Source of the DNA: Bog-473 sp963744935
Lineage (GTDB): Bacteria > Actinomycetota > Acidimicrobiia > Acidimicrobiales > RAAP-2
DNA: 64,000 bases
Assembly: GCA_963744935.1 (NCBI GenBank)
Contig: CAVUVM010000008.1
Location: 1-64,000 of the forward strand
Direction of reading: 5' to 3'
Shown in pieces: positions 27,042 through 36,417 of the stretch (positions are counted from its first letter, which is position 1; each line of letters starts with the position of its first letter). Both the position numbers and the translations under genes were made by a program. Under the pieces are notes generated by a model. That model was given only the letters and a program-made list of their open reading frames with translations, ran no database searches and was not told where the DNA came from.

Positions 27042-27981
27042 CTATGTGCAGAAGCGCACAATCAGCGACCGCGGGCCGGTCTTCGAGCGCGCCAGGACCG
27101 TCCGGAATCGAAGGCGGCTCCAGTTCTTGACCTGGCGACGCGGGAGGCGGAACCGGTCCGACCCGGGGCTGGCGTCGCCGGGAACGGTGGTGCATGCCGT
27201 TTCGAATCCGGCCGACCGCACGGCCTCAACCGTGTGGTCGTCGAAGGAATCCTGGCCACCGAAAGGGTACGCGAAGTGTGAGATCGCCTGACCGCAGAGC
27301 TCTGCCAACTGCTTCCTCGAGGAACCAATCGTTTGCTCTTGATCCTCTGGCTCAACACCCCGAAGCCGCACGTGATCGACAGTGTGGCCACCGATCGTCA
27401 CCATGTCGGAAGCCGCCATCTGTAAGAACTCAGAGGTCGTCAGCGGCCGAGCATCAGGCGGCGGCGCAGCAGAGATCCCCCACTGCTCCGATACGGCGTC
27501 GAGGACACGGTGGATCTCTGCCACCGGAAGCGGCAGCAGGTGCTGGTGCACGGACCGGAGATCCACCCTTTTCCAAGGTGAACCGAGCCCAACGCGGACG
27601 GTTCCCTCGGCCGACGGCAGAGTGATCTCACGGATGCCGGATGGACGCGCACGCAGGAGCGAGGCCAGACGATCCCACCAGAACCCATCGAGGCTACCCA
27701 ATGCGCCACTGGTCACGAAGATCGTAATTGGCACTCCCTTGGCTTCCGAGATGGGCACCGCGTTGATCGAAATTATCGACGTATCCATCGTCGAGGGTCA
27801 CGACAATTCGAGGCCGGATTGACGGACGGGATAGATCGTCGAGTGTCGAGGGCTCGCCATAGCGACAGATCTCTTCGAGGTGCGCAGCAAATTTGTCTGG
27901 GCTCACACAGAGGGTGAAGGGGTCCTCGACACCTTCAACAATCCGGTGGTACATGAGGATGCGTGAATCACCGACTTTCAT
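27042..27981 (-). CDS. Polysaccharide deacetylase, interrupted by one frameshift
   Basis: A NodB-homology deacetylase (~312 residues) that would remove acetyl groups from a glycan. The first part reads SRILMYHRIVEG and VTLDDGYVDNF (the catalytic/metal Asp pair). The rest lies in another frame: NAVPISEAKGVPITIFVTSG, GGHTVDH (the H-x3-H metal motif) and FAYPFGGQD. The frame change falls at about 27763-27770 and is healed by removing one base (or adding two). ATG 27981 has an SD-like GAAGGTG seven bases upstream. It precedes the GT4/GT2 genes on the same strand. Confidence 0.85.
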
Positions 27982-28151
27982 ACCGACCCACCTTCGAACA
28001 CGACGCACCCGAGGTCGGAGTACGCCACCCCCCAAGGTCGCTCTCAGCCACGCGAGCACGGCGCTGAGCACCGACCCGTTCGAGGGTTCTCTTGATGTTC
28101 TAGCGTCTCGCCAAGACGCGTACAACAGGCGAAGTGTAGCATTTACCGTAA

Positions 28152-28174
28152 TTCAATAATTCCGGAATTTTGAA
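28152..28174. promoter_or_regulatory. AT-rich inverted repeat in a divergent glycan-locus promoter region
   Basis: TTCAA-T-AATTCCGGAATT-TTGAA: a 12-bp perfect palindrome flanked by a further 5-bp inverted pair, in the ~210-base gap between the deacetylase and the divergent GT4 gene. The patch is strikingly AT-rich for this genome. It may be a regulator site or a promoter element. Confidence 0.4.
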
Positions 28175-28190
28175 CAAAGGCGCGCCCGCG

Positions 28191-29403
28191 GTGCGAGTGC
28201 TAATGGTTTCGCAGTTCTATCCCCCGATCGTGGGTGGGCAAGAGCGTCATGTTCGAAATTTGGCGCACGGCCTCGTGGGCCGTGGCCATCACGTCGAGGT
28301 GATCACTATTGCCACCGACGGTCCCTCGGAAACGAGTTTCGACGGGGATGTTCCTCTCCACCGCATTCGGACGACGGCCCAGCGTCTGCCCCTCTACGCC
28401 GAATCGGCGCGACCACACGCCACGCCGATCACAGACCCTGAGTTTCGCAACGCAATCTCGCGACTGCTCGCTGACGGCAAGTTCGACATCGTGCACGCTC
28501 ACGACTGGAGCGTCGGCTCGGCTATCGGCCCAGCTCGGCGGGCCGGGGTGCCCGTAGTGTTGACCCAGCACGAGTACAGCCATGTCTGCGCCACGAAGCG
28601 CCTCATCCGCGGTGGCGAGCACGTGTGTCCGGGTGCGGCCCCGATTGCCTGCGTCCGCTGTGCGTCAGCATGGTACGGGCCGGTCGTCGGCACGGGCCTC
28701 ATACTGACGAACGCTCTCGCCCACCGCACCCGCGCCAGGCGCGTCGACGCCTTCGTCCCAGTGAGCTCGTTCGTTGCGACAAAGACTGGTCTACCTGGGC
28801 GAAGTCCCCACACGGTCATCCCGAACTTCATTCCTGACGACCTTGTCGTCGATGAGCCTGTCCCGAACCAGGATGGGCCGATTGTCTTCGCGGGGCTACT
28901 CAGTCGAGACAAAGGCGTCGAAGTGCTCCTCGACGCGCACCGGCGACTCGACGGCCGTCGCCGTCTTGTACTGGGAGGACGATCACTCGACGACACACCG
29001 CTCGACCTCTCGCACGACGTGGAGCTGCGCGGGTTGCTCGACCACCCTGCAGTCATCGACCTCATGCGGACGGCCTGTGTGGTGGTCGTACCCTCGATCT
29101 GCCAGGACGCCTGCCCAACCGTCCTCCTCGAGGCGATGGCCGTCGGCCGGCCGGTGGTGGCGGCCGCCAGCGGCGGGATCGTCGACCTCGTCGACGATGG
29201 TGTCACCGGCTTCCTCGTTCCCCCCGGGGATCCCGCCGCGCTCGCCGGTGCCCTTTCGACCATCCTCGACGATCCTCGACGGGCCTCAGCCATGGGCCTG
29301 GCCGGGCTCGAGCGCGTGCCGCGCGTTCACTGCCTCTGCGGTATTGGAGCGGGTCGAGGGACTCTACGACGACCTTGTGGCGGGGCGACCACTACCCGTC
29401 TGA
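28191..29403 (+). CDS. Family 4 glycosyltransferase with a C-terminal frameshift
   Basis: A GT-B glycosyltransferase of about 404 residues. It starts RVLMVSQFYPPIVGGQERH; the donor domain shows VFAGLLSRDKGVEVLL and SICQDACPTVLLEAMAVG (E-x7-E type). A Cys cluster (HVCPGAAPIACVRC) occurs in the acceptor domain. At about 29319-29322 the frame changes: the normal end FTASAVLERVEGLYDDLVAG is in the +1 frame and stops at 29403, whereas the original frame runs on into the convergent gene. GTG 28191 is preferred because AAAGG lies ten bases upstream. Confidence 0.85.
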
Positions 29404-30876
29404 CACACGCCCTGGCTCGGCCGGGCTCGCTCCTCCCAGTGGCGCGGGCGGCGGGACCCGACGGTAGACCCGCAGCACGCCCGGGAGCAGCACGACGGCC
29501 TCGCACGATGCCGCTATGGCCCAGCCGGCGCAGATTCCGGTGAGGCCGAACATGGCCCCACCGACCGCAGCGGCGGCAACTTCTGCGATGGTCCCGATCG
29601 TCATCACCCTGGACGCTTCCGCGAGGCGGTGCTGAGCCCGACGGACGGACACGTAGTGGTCCTTCACGACATAGGCGGGACCGACCAGAATCAAGAGCCG
29701 CAGTGCCGTCGACCCATTCACCGGGTAGGCCGGACCAAAGAGACGCAGCGCGTAGGGAGCTGCGATTTCGACGACCACAACGATGGCTCCCGCCAGGACG
29801 AGCCCCAACGGGAACGTGCGGCGCACGTTGCGGTGGAGCAATCCCACATCGCCCGACCTTTCAGCAAAGAGTGACAGAGCGAGGAGGTACGGGAGGATCA
29901 ACAGGGTGGCTGCAAGCACGTAGGCAGCGGAAAAATACGCCACCTCCGCCGGGGAGATCAGCAGTGTCGCCGCCAACGGAATGATGTACGACACCGAACC
30001 GATCGAGAGGTTCAGCACGTGGTGCTGCAGCGACAGCTTGCCGAAGCGATGCACGAGCGCGGTGCGGTGGCCGATCGTCGCCGCGCCCGGTCGGACCCGA
30101 CCCAGAGCCAGCATGGGCAGGCAGACCAAGACTGACAGCACCATGGCGACGGCCCATGCGAGGATCAGGCCTTTGCCGGTGCGGGTCGCTGTGAGCACCA
30201 GGAGCCCGACGATGGCCAGTTTCAACAGCGAACTCAGACTGTTTCGCCAGAGCTGGGCGGCGCCGCGGTGCAGCCCGATCGCGGTGTCGTCGAGTGTCAG
30301 GCCGCACATCGTCGCCACCGAGCCCACCACGAACAGCGCAGCGGTGACCGGATCTCTGCCGATCACGCTCAGGCTCTTCCCGAGGTACGGCGACAACAAC
30401 ATCGTGCCGGTCGCGAGGACCAACACGATTGTGCCGGTGATGGCCATACCAGTGCTGAACATGACCCGACGCTCCTTGGGGTCGACCGACTCGATCTCTG
30501 CCAGAAGAAGCAAGGGCACGCCGACGGCGCCGACCGTTGCCAGCAGGACCCCGGTGGATGCGGCGGCCGCGGCGAGGCCCACGTCCCGCGCGCTAAAGAG
30601 GTGGGTTGCCACGGCCCAATAGGCGAGGCCGATGAGTGCTGTAGCGCCAGTCTTCGCGACGAGGAAGCCCAACGTCGAGAAGAGACGTCGCATCTCCGCG
30701 ACCTGTTCGCTTTCACCGCCACCGAGCAACCGTGTGAGCCCGGCACGCAGCTTCATCACGAGGGCAGCGCTCCCGTGGGCCTGGCGCGCTCGGACCGGCA
30801 CGCCGTCTTGCACGGCATCACCCGTCACGGTCTCCCCGACTGGATCAGTCGTAAATGGGCCATTTCCGCCTACCAC
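29392..30876 (-). CDS. Wzx-like flippase / polysaccharide translocase
   Basis: A 494-residue polytopic membrane protein of the MATE-like/oligosaccharide-flippase group, with about 12-14 hydrophobic helices beginning FLVAKTGATALIGLAYWAVA at ~72. Features such as LFSARDVGLAAAAAS and the long alternating helices match Wzx/O-antigen flippases, which move lipid-linked glycans to the outer face. The GTG at 30876 has AGGA seven bases upstream; a Met at codon 41 is an alternative. Its position in the glycan locus supports export of the assembled unit. Confidence 0.85.
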   Translation of the reverse strand: MVGGNGPFTTDPVGETVTGDAVQDGVPVRARQAHGSAALVMKLRAGLTRLLGGGESEQVAEMRRLFSTLGFLVAKTGATALIGLAYWAVATHLFSARDVGLAAAAASTGVLLATVGAVGVPLLLLAEIESVDPKERRVMFSTGMAITGTIVLVLATGTMLLSPYLGKSLSVIGRDPVTAALFVVGSVATMCGLTLDDTAIGLHRGAAQLWRNSLSSLLKLAIVGLLVLTATRTGKGLILAWAVAMVLSVLVCLPMLALGRVRPGAATIGHRTALVHRFGKLSLQHHVLNLSIGSVSYIIPLAATLLISPAEVAYFSAAYVLAATLLILPYLLALSLFAERSGDVGLLHRNVRRTFPLGLVLAGAIVVVVEIAAPYALRLFGPAYPVNGSTALRLLILVGPAYVVKDHYVSVRRAQHRLAEASRVMTIGTIAEVAAAAVGGAMFGLTGICAGWAIAASCEAVVLLPGVLRVYRRVPPPAPLGGASPAEPGRVSDG

Positions 30877-31048
30877 GTCAAAATCCTAAACTCCGTCCGT
30901 TGGGCCGGCACCCGTCGGACGAAGAGACCAACTCGCGGCGGCCCTGATGGAGTCGTCTGCGCAGCAACATCGACACCCAGCATGCGATAATCGCCCCGCC
31001 ATCAGGAAACATGGGGGCAGTACTGGTCGGCACGACTGCTGAAAGGAA

Positions 31049-33625
31049 GTGTCGGCCCTGCAGCTATCTCAGATGACGACAACTGCACCCGGCCCCACCG
31101 AGGGCGCTTCGCTCGCTGTGCTCACTCATCCACCGGCGCGCTCGCGACTCGGTGCCGTCATCGCGTTTGCAGGCGTCGGGCTGCTGATGCAGGGCGTGGC
31201 CGACGCCCTGGCGCGCAACGGAGACAGCTCGACCGCTCTGCGCCTGTTCCTCGTCGGTATGGCTCTGCTCTTCGGTGTCTGCGCGTGGCGACTCACGGGC
31301 GCGCCAGCGAGCCGGAACGAGCGGCTGCTTACGTCCCTTGTCCTGGGCCTGGGACTCCTCGCCTCGTACCTCATGCGATACCCCCTGCTCCTCACCCAGT
31401 ACGACGAACTCCAGCACCGGGCGACGCTGTCGCACTTGCTTTCGAGCCATGCCTTGTTCCCCACAAACAGCCTCCTCGTGGTCAGCCCCTACTATCCCGG
31501 ACTCGAACTGGCGACCGCGGCGACGCGATGGCTCACGGGGCTTCCTCTCTCCGTCGACTCGGTGGTCGTGCTGATCGCGGTGCGGGTCCTGCTGGTCCTC
31601 GCCGTCTTCCTCGTCGTCGAAAGGGTGTGCGGGTCAGCGCGGGCGGGAGGCGTCGGGGCGCTCGTGTACATGGCCAACCCCGCGTTCTATGCGTTCGACA
31701 GCATGTACGCGTACGAGACCATGGCGTTGGCCCTCGGGGCTGCCACGATCTATCTGTTGTTCGTTTCAATCGACCGAGCACGACCCGACACGGGGCGATT
31801 GTTCGTGCTCGCCTTGTGCACCATCGCCGCAGTGGTGGTGACGCACCACCTCACCGGCTGGCTCACGGTCGGATTCGTCGCCGTATGGGCGATCGGTCTC
31901 GCACTCCGGTCCCAGAGAAGCGAGACGCCCGCGCTCCGCATCCGGCAGCGAGCCCAAGCCCGCCTCGTGGGCATCGCCGCTGCCGTCGGCGTCGTGCTCG
32001 GTACCACCTGGACACTGTTCGTCGGCAGCCGGCTCACCCAGTATCTGAGCCCGATCTTCTCGGCCGCCTACTCGGACATCATCACCACGGTGGGCAATTT
32101 CCACGGGAGCCGACGCCTCTTCGTCTCATCATCTGGCGGCGTGAGCCCGACGTGGGACATCGCCTTACTCGTGGCGTCAGCGATCGCTTGGTGCCTCATC
32201 CTCGTTCCGTCCCTCTACGAAGTCGTGTTCAAACGCTCCGTACGCGGCGGGCCGCTCCGCTACCTGCCGGCAGTGATCGCGGCCACCTATCCCCTCCTGC
32301 TGTTGGCCAACTACGCGCCAGGCAGCAAGGCGGTCGCCGGACGAGCCACCGAGTTCACCTTCTTCGGCGTCGCGGTGGTCGTGGGTGCGTGGGTGGCTGG
32401 CCGGATCGCCAAGGGGCCCCGGTGGCCCGAACGGCTCGCAACCATCGCGGTCGCCATCTTGTGCGCGGTCGGCAGTCTTCTCTTCGGTATCGGCCCCATC
32501 GCCGGTGTCCTACCTGGGCCCTATCAGGTCGGAGGTGACCAGCTCTCACTGGGATCCCCGTCGCTGGCGGTCGCCCACTGGGCCGACATGAACATCCCTG
32601 CCGGGACGAATGTGGCGGCCGACCGTGACAACGGCGTCTTGCTCAACGCGATCTCAGGTGTCAATCCGGTCACGCCCGAGGCCAACGGGGTGAACGCCGA
32701 GTCCCTGTACTTCGACCGCAAGGTCACGCCCTACGACATTTCGCTGCTCCGGCGGGCCGACATCAGATACGTCTTCGTCGACGACCGCCTCACGCAGGGC
32801 CGCCCGCTGTACGGCGTCGACGTGGCGGAGGGCGAGCCCCAAACCCGACTCACCCTCGAGCAACTCGACAAGTTCGCCTCGTACCGCGGGGTTCGCCGCG
32901 TCTACGACAACGGCCCCATCAAGGTGTACGACGTGACGGCCCTCCTCAGACCCTCCGAGCGCGGCGTGCCGACCAACCCGCCGGACGGCGCTGTCGGGAG
33001 CGGTGTCGAGGTCGGGGTGTTCCTCCTGGCGCTCGTGGTCGTGGCTCTGTGGGTGCTGCGGCTGCTCCGCCTCGGGTTGCCGCGCCGTGCCCTGGCGCAC
33101 CTCGTGGTCTGCACGCTGGTCACGGCGCTGTTACTCGGCATCGGCGGTGCCTTCCTGGTCCGGGTGATTCACGTCCCGCCCGAAGTGGCTGCCGTGACGA
33201 TCCTGGTCGTCTTGGCGGGGCTGAGCTTCTGGCCACCGGCCCAGAAAACCCGGTGGGTGACCGAGCCAAGGCGGACCCCCCGCTCGCGGACTCAGGTGCT
33301 CCTCGGGCTGGCCGGGGGTGCGCTCCTTCTCGGCGGGGCCTGGGTGGCCACGGTGGCGTCTCAAAAGGAGTGGACACCGCCTCCGGAGCTGGCGCTCGTC
33401 AGCGGTGCGAGGGGGCAGCCCGTCGCGCAGGTGCAGCTGGCCTCCGCCGGCCCGGTCGCGGCCAAGGTATTGGTGTCCCACGACGGCCGCCTGGTCTGGG
33501 AAACAAACCTGGCCCCGAGGACATCGGCTCAGCAGGTCGACCTCCCCGCCATCGCGACGGCCCTCGGTTCACGGGTTGCCCTCGTCTCGAACGGGAGGGC
33601 GCTCCGCATCGTCGGCTCCTTATGA
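31049..33625 (+). CDS. Large polytopic membrane protein, GT-C glycosyltransferase-like
   Basis: An 858-residue integral membrane protein. About 11-12 hydrophobic helices occupy residues ~25-500. The loop after the third helix has TQYDELQHRATL, an acidic DE pair where GT-C enzymes such as PMT/ArnT keep catalytic acids. An extracytoplasmic domain follows (~500-650: FDRKVTPYDISLLRRADIRY, VRRVYDNGPIKVYDV), then more helices (~655-780) and a small C-terminal domain. I infer a lipid-phosphate-sugar-dependent transferase or a polymerase for the glycan. The start is unsure: GTG 31049 or ATG 31073. Confidence 0.7.
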   Translation: MSALQLSQMTTTAPGPTEGASLAVLTHPPARSRLGAVIAFAGVGLLMQGVADALARNGDSSTALRLFLVGMALLFGVCAWRLTGAPASRNERLLTSLVLGLGLLASYLMRYPLLLTQYDELQHRATLSHLLSSHALFPTNSLLVVSPYYPGLELATAATRWLTGLPLSVDSVVVLIAVRVLLVLAVFLVVERVCGSARAGGVGALVYMANPAFYAFDSMYAYETMALALGAATIYLLFVSIDRARPDTGRLFVLALCTIAAVVVTHHLTGWLTVGFVAVWAIGLALRSQRSETPALRIRQRAQARLVGIAAAVGVVLGTTWTLFVGSRLTQYLSPIFSAAYSDIITTVGNFHGSRRLFVSSSGGVSPTWDIALLVASAIAWCLILVPSLYEVVFKRSVRGGPLRYLPAVIAATYPLLLLANYAPGSKAVAGRATEFTFFGVAVVVGAWVAGRIAKGPRWPERLATIAVAILCAVGSLLFGIGPIAGVLPGPYQVGGDQLSLGSPSLAVAHWADMNIPAGTNVAADRDNGVLLNAISGVNPVTPEANGVNAESLYFDRKVTPYDISLLRRADIRYVFVDDRLTQGRPLYGVDVAEGEPQTRLTLEQLDKFASYRGVRRVYDNGPIKVYDVTALLRPSERGVPTNPPDGAVGSGVEVGVFLLALVVVALWVLRLLRLGLPRRALAHLVVCTLVTALLLGIGGAFLVRVIHVPPEVAAVTILVVLAGLSFWPPAQKTRWVTEPRRTPRSRTQVLLGLAGGALLLGGAWVATVASQKEWTPPPELALVSGARGQPVAQVQLASAGPVAAKVLVSHDGRLVWETNLAPRTSAQQVDLPAIATALGSRVALVSNGRALRIVGSL

Positions 33626-33681
33626 GGGCGGGTCCCTCGAGTCAGCGGATGGGGCCAATCGATCCTTTTGCGACCGGGTGC

Positions 33682-34602
33682 TTAAAGAGCCGCTGTCGCG
33701 ACGCCGCCGGATCGCTCGAGGGCGAAGGGCTGCACGGCCACCCCGAGGCCGGCCACGATCTCGGGGTTGGGCACCGCGGGTGCGGGCCGAGACAGCCCGA
33801 GCAGCGAGTCCGCTCTCACCGGGAGCCGCAACCGCAGTACCTCTAGAGCGCGGAGCATCCCGTAGGCAGCTGTGGGAGGCACCGGGACGAAGTGCGGCGC
33901 CCGGTGGCCGGCGCTGGCCGCAAAGGCGGTGAGGAGCTGCGCGAAGCCGATCGCCTCTGGGTGCGCGATGCCGACGGGCACCTCGGGAACACCCTCGGCT
34001 CCGGCCAATGCCACCATGGCCGAGGCGAAGTCATCCTGCGAGACGGTGAACTGGCGCGCCGCGGGACCGAAGTCGGGCAGGACGGGGAGCCCAGCCAGGC
34101 GTCGCAGCGTCCCGGCCATGCCGCCCCAGGCGGGTCCGTAGACGAGGCCCGGACGGACCACGCACATCCCTCGAGCCCGAGCTGCGACCTCGACCGCCAG
34201 CTTGGAACGTCCGTAGAGTTGGCGCGTCCCTCTGTACGCCGACATCGACGACACCACAAGGGTGCGCGGTACTCCGGCCGCCACCGCCTGATCGAGCAGT
34301 GCCACGCTGCCGAGCACGTTCACTTGCCAGATATCGGCCCGCCCGGTCAGGGTCATGTCGTAGGCGCAATGGACGAGAATGTCGACGTCGTCCAAGGCAC
34401 CGGCGGTCTCTGCCGTTCGCAGGTCGAAGTATCGGTCGGAGCTCCCGACAACCGGGGCTCGCACGAGGGGCCGCACCACGCAGCCGGCGTCACCGAACGC
34501 GGCCACGAGCACCGACCCGAGGTACCCCCGCGCCCCCGTGATGGCCACCACGGGCGGCGGGCCGCTCGTGGTCCGTACGCTCCGGAGGCCACGGGCCGTC
34601 AC
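33682..34602 (-). CDS. NAD-dependent epimerase/dehydratase (extended SDR)
   Basis: A 306-residue Rossmann protein. The motif TGARGYLGSVL is near residue 20, then DILVHCAYD, SSMSAYRGTRQLYGRSK (catalytic Ser and Y-x-x-x-K) and RPGLVYGP, typical of nucleotide-sugar epimerases and related 3beta-hydroxysteroid-type enzymes. The GTG at 34602 overlaps the upstream GMC oxidoreductase stop (GTGA), so both are translated together and may act on the same substrate. Confidence 0.88.
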   Translation of the reverse strand: MTARGLRSVRTTSGPPPVVAITGARGYLGSVLVAAFGDAGCVVRPLVRAPVVGSSDRYFDLRTAETAGALDDVDILVHCAYDMTLTGRADIWQVNVLGSVALLDQAVAAGVPRTLVVSSMSAYRGTRQLYGRSKLAVEVAARARGMCVVRPGLVYGPAWGGMAGTLRRLAGLPVLPDFGPAARQFTVSQDDFASAMVALAGAEGVPEVPVGIAHPEAIGFAQLLTAFAASAGHRAPHFVPVPPTAAYGMLRALEVLRLRLPVRADSLLGLSRPAPAVPNPEIVAGLGVAVQPFALERSGGVATAAL

Positions 34603-36200
34603 GGAACAGTCCCGAGCGTCTCGCTGGCGATGCGATGCGCGTTCGCCATGATGGTCAGGGTGAACGTGGTGGCGGGGACAACCGGGAAGACCGACGCGTC
34701 GACCAGGTGGACGTTGTCCCAGGCTCCCAGGCGGCCCGTCCGATCGGTCGTCGTCGTCGAGCGGAAACGGCCGTGGGGAAAGCTGGCGCCGAAGTGGTAG
34801 CTCTTGCCCGCCGCAGACAGTGAGATCATCGGCACAACGGGCCACAGGTCGAGGGCGGGCCCCACGCAGAGCATGGCCCGCACCAGGTCGCGGAGCATCG
34901 GTGGCCACCGGTCCGACCCCTCGCGGCTGATCTCGAGCGCAGGGAGCTGGTCCGTCCCCATGCCGGCCCGGCGGGCCACGGCGGCGACCCGGGGCGCGGC
35001 CCATCCGGGCACATAACCCAAACCCACCGAGATCCGACGGAGCAGCGCACGCGTCAGGGGCCCGGCCGCCGGGCTCCGAAGCGGCGCCGGCAGTGACGTC
35101 AAGAAGGCGGGGTTGTACTCGTAGAAGTGGACCTGGCACAGGTCGAGGCCCTCACCTGTGGCGTCGAAGACCATGTTGAACTGGTTCAAGGTGAAGTCGC
35201 GGAGGGAGCGCGGATCGCGGACCGGATGCCTCGAGATCGTCGGGACCACGAACTGCACCGACTCCTGGAGCTGCACGGCCCGGTTGAGAAGACCCAAAGA
35301 GCCGAGCACGAGGCGCGTAGTACCTATGCCGCCGCAGGCGACGAAGATCCGGTCTGCGGTCAGCCGTTCCAGCCGCCCCGTCCCCGCGTGGCGGACAATC
35401 GCGTGCGGCGCCCCGTCGACCTCGTCGAGGTGGACGACGAGAAGGCCCGGCCGGTAGACGATGCGTCTCTGGGCGCGGAGCCTGTCGAAGGTGTGCGCAC
35501 TCGAGTAGATGAGCCCGTAGGGACAGCCCGTCATACACAGACCGCATCGGGTGCAACTCTCGGCCCGGAAGGCCAGCCGGGCCCTGCCGAGAGTGATCCC
35601 GTGTGAGCGCACGAGTGCCCGCTGCCCCCGATACCGACGGAGGACCCGCTCGGTGCGAGCCCCCGGCGGCGGCAACGGCCGGGCCCCGTCGCACACCGGG
35701 AAGAGTTCGGCCAGGTCGTCCTGGTCGGCAGCCAGGGTCATCTCATCCATGGCGGCGGCGTAGTGCGGCCTCATCTCGCCCAGCGACACGGGCCACAGGT
35801 CGAACGTGGCCTCCGAGAAGGGCATGGCCTGGGCCCCCCAGACGTTGGAGAACCCGCCGTAGGCCCCCGAAACCACGGAGGGGTTGGCGTCACCGAGCGC
35901 GGTGATCCCGTCGAGCTGACCGACGTCGCGGAACGGAAAGTCCGAGCCGTAGATCCGCTTCTCGGGCAGCACGCCGGGGCGGGCGCCTGCGTGCTGCGGC
36001 TGCCTCGCGATCAGCGCCACGTCGGCCGGGGACCATGCCTCCTCGGCTGTCGCCGCCAGCCGGGCCAAAGAGGTGTTGAGGTCCGATTCGAGTGTCGCAC
36101 CCACATCAACCACGGTGACCTCTTGGGCGGGAACGGCCGTCAGGGCCAACGCGGCACCGGCCGCGGCCGGCCCCGAGCCAATGATCAGGGCCGTGGACAT
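34599..36200 (-). CDS. GMC-like FAD oxidoreductase with an embedded four-Cys cluster
   Basis: A 533-residue flavoprotein. Start MSTALIIGSGPAAAGAAL gives the FAD dinucleotide motif; the C-terminal GMC_oxred_C part has HLVDASVFPVVPATT and LTIMANAHRIA. A CTRCGLCMTGCPYG motif at about residue 212 has the C-x2-C-x2-C-x3-CP spacing of a 4Fe-4S ligand set, which classic glucose-methanol-choline enzymes lack; it is known in some cholesterol-oxidase-like and sugar-dehydrogenase relatives. It probably oxidises an alcohol or sugar, then feeds the coupled epimerase. Confidence 0.82.
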   Translation of the reverse strand: MSTALIIGSGPAAAGAALALTAVPAQEVTVVDVGATLESDLNTSLARLAATAEEAWSPADVALIARQPQHAGARPGVLPEKRIYGSDFPFRDVGQLDGITALGDANPSVVSGAYGGFSNVWGAQAMPFSEATFDLWPVSLGEMRPHYAAAMDEMTLAADQDDLAELFPVCDGARPLPPPGARTERVLRRYRGQRALVRSHGITLGRARLAFRAESCTRCGLCMTGCPYGLIYSSAHTFDRLRAQRRIVYRPGLLVVHLDEVDGAPHAIVRHAGTGRLERLTADRIFVACGGIGTTRLVLGSLGLLNRAVQLQESVQFVVPTISRHPVRDPRSLRDFTLNQFNMVFDATGEGLDLCQVHFYEYNPAFLTSLPAPLRSPAAGPLTRALLRRISVGLGYVPGWAAPRVAAVARRAGMGTDQLPALEISREGSDRWPPMLRDLVRAMLCVGPALDLWPVVPMISLSAAGKSYHFGASFPHGRFRSTTTTDRTGRLGAWDNVHLVDASVFPVVPATTFTLTIMANAHRIASETLGTVP

Positions 36201-36358
36201 GCCCGGCCATACTCGCACTCGGGCCCGGACTCCGGTTGACGAGACCCGCGACCACCAGCCCGCGGTGTCCGGACCCGTAGTTCAAAAGTTGTGCGAACGT
36301 TGTCCAAAATGATGGCGATTGACCCAACGAGATCGCCTGGTTCCAGTCGCGCCCTGCG

Positions 36359-36396
36359 GGATCCGATCGGCTCTATTTGGATCCAATCGGCTCTAT
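36359..36396 (+). repeat. Imperfect direct repeat, 18 bp twice
   Basis: GGATCCGATCGGCTCTAT and GGATCCAATCGGCTCTAT occur 20 bases apart with one mismatch, in the leader or first codons of the GT2 gene. It may be a binding site or simple duplication. Confidence 0.6.
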
Positions 36397-36417
36397 CGAA
36401 AAGCCCTGACTCGCGCG

